Of a stretch of 36,591 nucleotides of DNA, positions 32,985 to 36,591 are shown piece after piece; the stretch's first letter is position 1; each line of letters begins with the position of its first letter. The notes below the pieces were generated by a model that worked only from the letters and a program-made list of their open reading frames with translations, searched no databases and was not told the origin of the DNA. The stretch lies in assembly GCF_900103635.1 (NCBI RefSeq), contig NZ_FMXK01000025.1, forward strand, positions 1-36,591, in the 5' to 3' direction. A program made the translations under genes and the position numbers. The stretch is from Butyrivibrio sp. INlla18 (GTDB lineage Bacteria; Bacillota; Clostridia; Lachnospirales; Lachnospiraceae).

Positions 32985-33776
32985 ATGGGAAAGTTATTTG
33001 ATCTTGAGAGCCCACTTATGCGTGCACTTACAAGAGTTGCTGATGTAATGTGGCTCAACATTTTGACACTTATTTTTGCAATTCCTCTCATTATTGAGCA
33101 GGCTGTTTTTTTAGGACCAGTATTTGGCCCTGTAATGTTTGATGGCGCACAGCTTGATTACAGCTATTTCCTTAGCGCAGTTTTATGGGCATGGATCTTT
33201 GGTATCATTTGCTCTAGTATCTTAGGCCCTGCTTGTACAGCAATGCACTTTGTACTTCTTAAGATCGTAAGAGATGAAGATAGCTACATTACTAAGACAT
33301 ACTTCAGATCTTTCAAGGAGAACTTCAAACAGGCGTTAGTTCTTCAGATCATCAAGTTTACAATTGGTGGAGTTTTAGTTCTCGACTTCTTTATCCTTAA
33401 TAACTTAAGTGGAATTTACAGATACATCATCATCGGTATCAGTGCTTTCTTGTATATGGTTTCACTGTACGTGTTCCCTATTTTATCCAAGTTTGATAAT
33501 ACTAACAGGGCAACTCTTAAGAATTCTCTTTTAATGTCTATTCTTGCATTCCCTAAGACAATTCTTATGACACTTATTACAGGACTTCCACTTCTTATTT
33601 TCTACTTCTTTGATGTGAAGTCTATTCCAGTGCTTATCCTTATGGGCATAGCTGGACCAAGTTTCCTAAATGCTCTTTTATACAACGGAACATTTAAGCG
33701 CTTCGAGCCTAAGGAAGAGGAGCTTACAGAAGAGGAAGAGCTGGACAAGGCAATCAGAAAGCTTGACGAGGAGTAA
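32985..33776 (+). CDS. YesL-family (DUF624) membrane protein
   Basis: The 263-residue protein has about five to six membrane helices and the YesL hallmark near 105-118 (TYFRSFKENFKQA). It ends in a Glu-rich charged tail (about 240-263). YesL proteins lie next to CUT1 sugar transporters, response regulators or glycosidases in Firmicutes; their biochemical role is not established. Here the ugpC ATPase gene follows after a promoter-bearing gap, in keeping with a link to sugar uptake. Confidence 0.85.
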   Translation: MGKLFDLESPLMRALTRVADVMWLNILTLIFAIPLIIEQAVFLGPVFGPVMFDGAQLDYSYFLSAVLWAWIFGIICSSILGPACTAMHFVLLKIVRDEDSYITKTYFRSFKENFKQALVLQIIKFTIGGVLVLDFFILNNLSGIYRYIIIGISAFLYMVSLYVFPILSKFDNTNRATLKNSLLMSILAFPKTILMTLITGLPLLIFYFFDVKSIPVLILMGIAGPSFLNALLYNGTFKRFEPKEEELTEEEELDKAIRKLDEE

Positions 33777-33916
33777 GGCAATAGTCAAGTTGCATATAGA
33801 ATTGTAATTTTCTTCGTCATTATTCCGGATTTGTGGATAAAATGCCAATCTACTGAGCAGAATTGCTAATGAAAAATAAAATATTTGTGAAAATAGTGAA
33901 TAGTAAATAAACAGCC

Positions 33917-33930
33917 CAGTATATATACTG
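33917..33930. promoter_or_regulatory. Palindromic operator candidate overlapping the ugpC -10
   Basis: CAGTATATATACTG is a perfect 14-bp palindrome. It contains TATACT (33924-33929), a good -10, with only a weak -35 (TAGTAA, 33901-33906, 17-base spacing). Placed 46 bases before the ugpC ATG, it may be a regulator site. The rest of the gap 33777-33975 is AT-rich with no other clear signal. Confidence 0.4.
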
Positions 33931-33975
33931 ATAACTAGCATTAAGCTATATGGAAATTAGGAGGAAAAATAAGGT

Positions 33976-35085
33976 ATGGCAAGTTTATCACTTGAGCATG
34001 TAACTAAAGTATATCCTAATGGTTTTGAGGCTGTTAAAGATTTCAACCTTGAGATTCAGGATAAAGAGTTTATTATTTTCGTAGGACCTTCAGGATGTGG
34101 TAAGTCTACAACACTTCGTATGATCGCTGGTCTTGAAGATATTTCTTCAGGTACACTTAAGATCGGTGACAGAGTAGTTAACGATGTAGAGCCTAAGGAC
34201 AGAGATATTGCGATGGTATTCCAGAACTACGCTCTGTACCCACACATGACTGTATATGATAACATGGCTTTCGGACTTAAGCTTAGAAAAGTTCCAAAGG
34301 CTGAAATTGATAAGATGGTTAGAGAAGCTGCTAAGATCCTTGACCTTGAGAAGCTCCTTGATCGTAAGCCAAAGGCTCTTTCAGGTGGACAGAGACAGCG
34401 TGTTGCTATGGGACGTGCTATCGTTCGTAACCCTAAGGTATTCCTTATGGACGAGCCTCTTTCAAACCTTGATGCTAAGCTCCGTGTACAGATGAGAACA
34501 GAGATTGCTAAGCTTCACCAGAGACTTGGCACAACAATCATCTACGTTACACACGACCAGACAGAGGCTATGACTCTTGGTACAAGAATCGTAGTTATGA
34601 AGGATGGTGTTGTTCAGCAGGTTGATACACCTCAGAACCTCTATGACAAGCCAGGCAACCTCTTCGTTGCTGGATTCATGGGATCACCTCAGATGAACTT
34701 CCTTGATGCAGAAGTTGAAGTACAGGGCGACAAGGCTAGCCTTAAGATTGCTGGTCAGTCAATCGAACTTCCACCTGCAAAGGCTAAGAAGGTTATCGAG
34801 GGTGGCTACGCTGGAAAGACCGTTACATTCGGTATCCGTCCAGAGGATGTTGATGATTCAGAGATGGTTGTTAGCACATCTAAGGCTGTATTTGAGTCAA
34901 CAATCAACGTATACGAGCTTCTTGGTGCAGAAGTTTATCTGTACTTCGATCTTGATAAGTTCCCTATCACAGCTAGAGTTGATTCTCGTACAACAGCTAG
35001 ACCTGGCGATAAGGTTAAGTTTGCATTCGATGTTGAGAAGATCCACATCTTCGACAAAGAGACAGAGAAGACAATCACAAACTAA
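33976..35085 (+). CDS. ugpC: UgpC/MsmX-type ABC ATPase for CUT1 sugar importers
   Basis: The 369-residue MalK-type ATPase has Walker A GPSGCGKS (37-44), Q loop VFQNYALYPHMTV, signature LSGGQRQR, Walker B VFLMDEPLSNLDAKLR and switch VTHDQTEAM. A C-terminal TOBE/OB regulatory domain (about 235-365; FGIRPEDV) follows. In Firmicutes one such ATPase (MsmX) energises several oligosaccharide transporters whose own operons lack an ATPase; the lack of any binding protein or permease beside it fits this. TAGGAGGAAAAA lies upstream. A strong terminator follows, so it is probably monocistronic. Confidence 0.93.
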   Translation: MASLSLEHVTKVYPNGFEAVKDFNLEIQDKEFIIFVGPSGCGKSTTLRMIAGLEDISSGTLKIGDRVVNDVEPKDRDIAMVFQNYALYPHMTVYDNMAFGLKLRKVPKAEIDKMVREAAKILDLEKLLDRKPKALSGGQRQRVAMGRAIVRNPKVFLMDEPLSNLDAKLRVQMRTEIAKLHQRLGTTIIYVTHDQTEAMTLGTRIVVMKDGVVQQVDTPQNLYDKPGNLFVAGFMGSPQMNFLDAEVEVQGDKASLKIAGQSIELPPAKAKKVIEGGYAGKTVTFGIRPEDVDDSEMVVSTSKAVFESTINVYELLGAEVYLYFDLDKFPITARVDSRTTARPGDKVKFAFDVEKIHIFDKETEKTITN

Positions 35086-35097
35086 TAAGAATTTCAG

Positions 35098-35126
35098 GAG
35101 CCACGCATATGCGTGGCTCTTTTTTT
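35098..35126 (+). terminator. Strong intrinsic terminator of ugpC
   Basis: GAGCCACGCAT and ATGCGTGGCTC form a self-complementary 22-base sequence (35098-35119), so the loop is made by opening the central bases; seven Ts follow. Confidence 0.92.
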
Positions 35127-35134
35127 CATTGGTA

Positions 35135-35143
35135 TGATATACT
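35135..35143 (+). promoter_or_regulatory. Extended -10 promoter of the CdaR-like gene
   Basis: TGA followed by TATACT, no matching -35. Start near 35150 leaves a 22-base leader that contains the AAGGAGG ribosome site (35156-35162). Confidence 0.5.
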
Positions 35144-35171
35144 ATAGGTAATACTAAGGAGGATCACACAG

Positions 35172-36263
35172 ATGATTTCAGGACAGACAATAAAAGGAAG
35201 TATTGAAGAATTAGGAGCTATCACCAAAGTAGACCTGTGTGTAATGGATCTAAATGGTGAAGTGGTAGCTACTACTACTGATCGAGATTTTTTGGATATT
35301 TCTATTATTATCAGTTTTGCTAATTCTCCAGTTGATTCACAGGTTATTGGAGATGTTCATTTGTTCAAGATCCTTGACGAAGGAGAGCCTTTGTACGTGT
35401 TACTTGCCAAGGGTGACAGTGAGCACGCATATATGGTGGGCAAGATTGGAGTAAGTCAGCTTCAGAATCTTATTGTGGCATACAAAGAAAGATATGACAG
35501 AAATAACTTTTTCCAGAATCTCCTTCTTGATAATATGCTCCTTATCGATGTTTACAATAGAGCTAGAAAGCTCAAGATAGAGACAAGCGTTCCAAGAGTC
35601 ATCATCCTTGTTGAGATCAAGCATTCACAGGACAATACTGCCCAGGAACTCTTAAGTGGTATGTTTGCGCCTCATTCAGGGGATTATGTAACTGCCGTTG
35701 ATGAGAATAGCGTAATACTCATCAAAACTCTGTCTAAGGGACAGTCCTATGAAGAAGTGGCTCAGATTGCTACAACTATTGTGGATATGATGAATACAGA
35801 AGCTATGCTTAGTGTAAGAGTATCCTATGGAACTATCGTAGAGGAGATAAAAGACCTTAGTAAGTCCTACAAGGAAGCGAAGATGGCCCTTGAAGTAGGC
35901 AAGATCTTTTACGCTGAAAAGAGAGTTAATGCATATAATACACTTGGAATTGGAAGACTAATCTATCAGCTTCCAGAGAGCCTTTGCAAGATCTTTATAG
36001 ATGAGATATTTGGAGGCAAAGAGGTTCCAGATGATCTTGATGAAGAAACATTAAATACTATTGCTAAGTTCTTTGAGAACAATCTTAATGTATCTGAGAC
36101 TTCAAGACAGCTCTTTGTACACCGAAATACTCTTGTTTATAGAATTGAAAAGCTTGAGAAGAGTTCTGGACTTGATGTTAGAAAGTTTGATGATGCGCTT
36201 ACATTCAAGATCGCACTCATGGTTATAAATTACATGAAATACCTTGATAACAAGAATAATTAA
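35172..36263 (+). CDS. CdaR/PucR-type transcriptional regulator
   Basis: The 363-residue protein starts with a short sensory segment (MISGQTIKGSIEEL; CVMDLNGEVVATT) like the sugar-diacid recognition region of CdaR. A GGDEF-like middle domain follows (about 130-270; VRVSYGTIVEEIKDLSKSYKEA), then a C-terminal HTH_30 domain (about 290-350; LNVSETSRQLFVHRNTLVYR). CdaR activates sugar-diacid genes in E. coli; the ligand here is unknown and the neighbourhood (ugpC) only hints at carbohydrate control. The ribosome site AAGGAGG is perfect. Its stop is one base from the T-run of the convergent SRP RNA gene. Confidence 0.85.
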   Translation: MISGQTIKGSIEELGAITKVDLCVMDLNGEVVATTTDRDFLDISIIISFANSPVDSQVIGDVHLFKILDEGEPLYVLLAKGDSEHAYMVGKIGVSQLQNLIVAYKERYDRNNFFQNLLLDNMLLIDVYNRARKLKIETSVPRVIILVEIKHSQDNTAQELLSGMFAPHSGDYVTAVDENSVILIKTLSKGQSYEEVAQIATTIVDMMNTEAMLSVRVSYGTIVEEIKDLSKSYKEAKMALEVGKIFYAEKRVNAYNTLGIGRLIYQLPESLCKIFIDEIFGGKEVPDDLDEETLNTIAKFFENNLNVSETSRQLFVHRNTLVYRIEKLEKSSGLDVRKFDDALTFKIALMVINYMKYLDNKNN

Positions 36264-36266
36264 AAA

Positions 36267-36464
36267 GGCAGTTCTGGGAAGGATACATGCACGTTGACTT
36301 CCCGTAAAGACAGGCGACCTTACAACACATGAAAGGTTCTACTTAGTGCTGCTTCGTTCCCGACCTGACACGGTTCGTAGATTTCCATTGCATAAGACCC
36401 ATCCTTACAATAGAAGGACTGCTACATGCACCCTTCGCAAAACTGCCAAAGGGTCATAAAGACT
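36267..36464 (-). ncRNA. ffs: Signal recognition particle RNA (SRP RNA)
   Basis: On the minus strand the conserved domain IV core reads GTGTCAGGTCGGGAACGAAG, then CAGCAC (36345-36370), including the GGAA-type tetraloop and the asymmetric loop that bind Ffh. The 5' arm GGCAGTT (near 36447) pairs with AACTGCC at the 3' end, and GAAGGGTGCATGTA pairs with TGCATGTATCCTTC, giving the long rod. About 180-200 nt in all is longer than the roughly 100-nt small form, and extra hairpins in the 5' half suggest an Alu-like domain. The 3' end is marked by TTTTT (36262-36266). The 5' boundary is set from the promoter at 36471-36499 and is approximate. Confidence 0.88.
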
Positions 36465-36470
36465 CTTACA

Positions 36471-36499
36471 AATATACTTGGTTTTTGACGGATTGTCAA
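36471..36499 (-). promoter_or_regulatory. Sigma-A promoter of the SRP RNA
   Basis: Minus-strand TTGACA (36494-36499), 17-base spacer, TATATT (36471-36476). Start near 36464. The -35 overlaps the stop codon of the upstream Rrf2-type gene. Confidence 0.8.
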
Positions 36500-36591
36500 T
36501 TTTGATCTATAAGATCCTGCAAAGTATAGCTGTTAATGTAGTTGTTGACTACTTCGTCAAGACCTTTCCAGAAAGGAAGCGTGGTGCAGGA
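36496..36591 (-). CDS. Rrf2-family transcriptional regulator, C-terminal part (partial)
   Basis: A minus-strand frame is open from the window edge to TGA at 36496-36498 and gives 31 residues: SCTTLPFWKGLDEVVNNYIN then SYTLQDLIDQN. The Cys followed by xTxxxW, an amphipathic helix and a final TLQDLI is the typical end of Rrf2-type regulators such as CymR and IscR, which control cysteine or Fe-S metabolism. The DNA-binding half lies outside the window. The stop codon sits within the -35 box of the SRP RNA gene. Confidence 0.6.
   Translation of the reverse strand, partial: SCTTLPFWKGLDEVVNNYINSYTLQDLIDQN

Noticed and set aside
1..36591. CRISPR arrays, tRNA genes, prophage or conjugation genes
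   Set aside because: No regularly spaced repeats, no cloverleaf sequences recognised and no structural phage or transfer genes seen.

Overview
The window looks like chromosome from a Gram-positive gut or rumen anaerobe of the Lachnospiraceae, Butyrivibrio-like. This rests on moderate-to-low GC, AAGGAGG-type ribosome sites, a MutS2/YhaM gene set, a split two-subunit transketolase, an AraR-type GntR/LacI regulator, a CdaR-type regulator and a stand-alone UgpC/MsmX-type ATPase. This is inference from gene content; no marker gene that fixes the genus is present.

Layout. 1-250: 3' end of an IS1182-type transposase. 300-2740 (minus strand): a membrane-anchored HtrA-like protein whose catalytic triad is entirely replaced, then the 3'-5' exoribonuclease YhaM. 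2879-9421 (plus): mutS2, a two-component system, and two RNA methyltransferases (trmL, rlmD). 9422-12900 is an accessory stretch: a membrane acyltransferase coupled to an XRE-AbrB regulator, a broken 47-codon ORF, then a two-gene cassette (coiled-coil/HTH protein plus ORF6N-PLD-like protein) behind a promoter set in a long nested dyad. 12935-16929: an AlkD-like glycosylase, a minus-strand pair (methyltransferase and orphan EIIC-like membrane protein), and a translationally coupled membrane-anchored Mrr nuclease and Ogg glycosylase. 17077-23087: a pentose block (araR, FGGY kinase, araD, transketolase halves, rpe) that turns L-ribulose into pentose-phosphate-pathway intermediates; no L-arabinose isomerase or sugar transporter is present. 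23282-28451: a PhnD-C-E-E importer followed by a 5'-nucleotidase-family enzyme without a signal peptide. 28501-32960: SEC-C methionine aminopeptidase, metG, an alpha/beta hydrolase and a GNAT acetyltransferase. 32985-36263: a YesL-family membrane protein, ugpC and a CdaR-like regulator. 36267-36591 (minus): SRP RNA and the 3' end of an Rrf2-family regulator.

The signals most worth a second look are: the triad-less HtrA protein; the ORF6N-PLD cassette and its 65-bp dyad promoter; and three terminator-like hairpins in the Phn locus, one about 15 nt after the predicted start of transcription, one between phnD and phnC, and one inside the first 30 codons of the nucleotidase. All functional calls come from reading motifs by eye; no database search was run.
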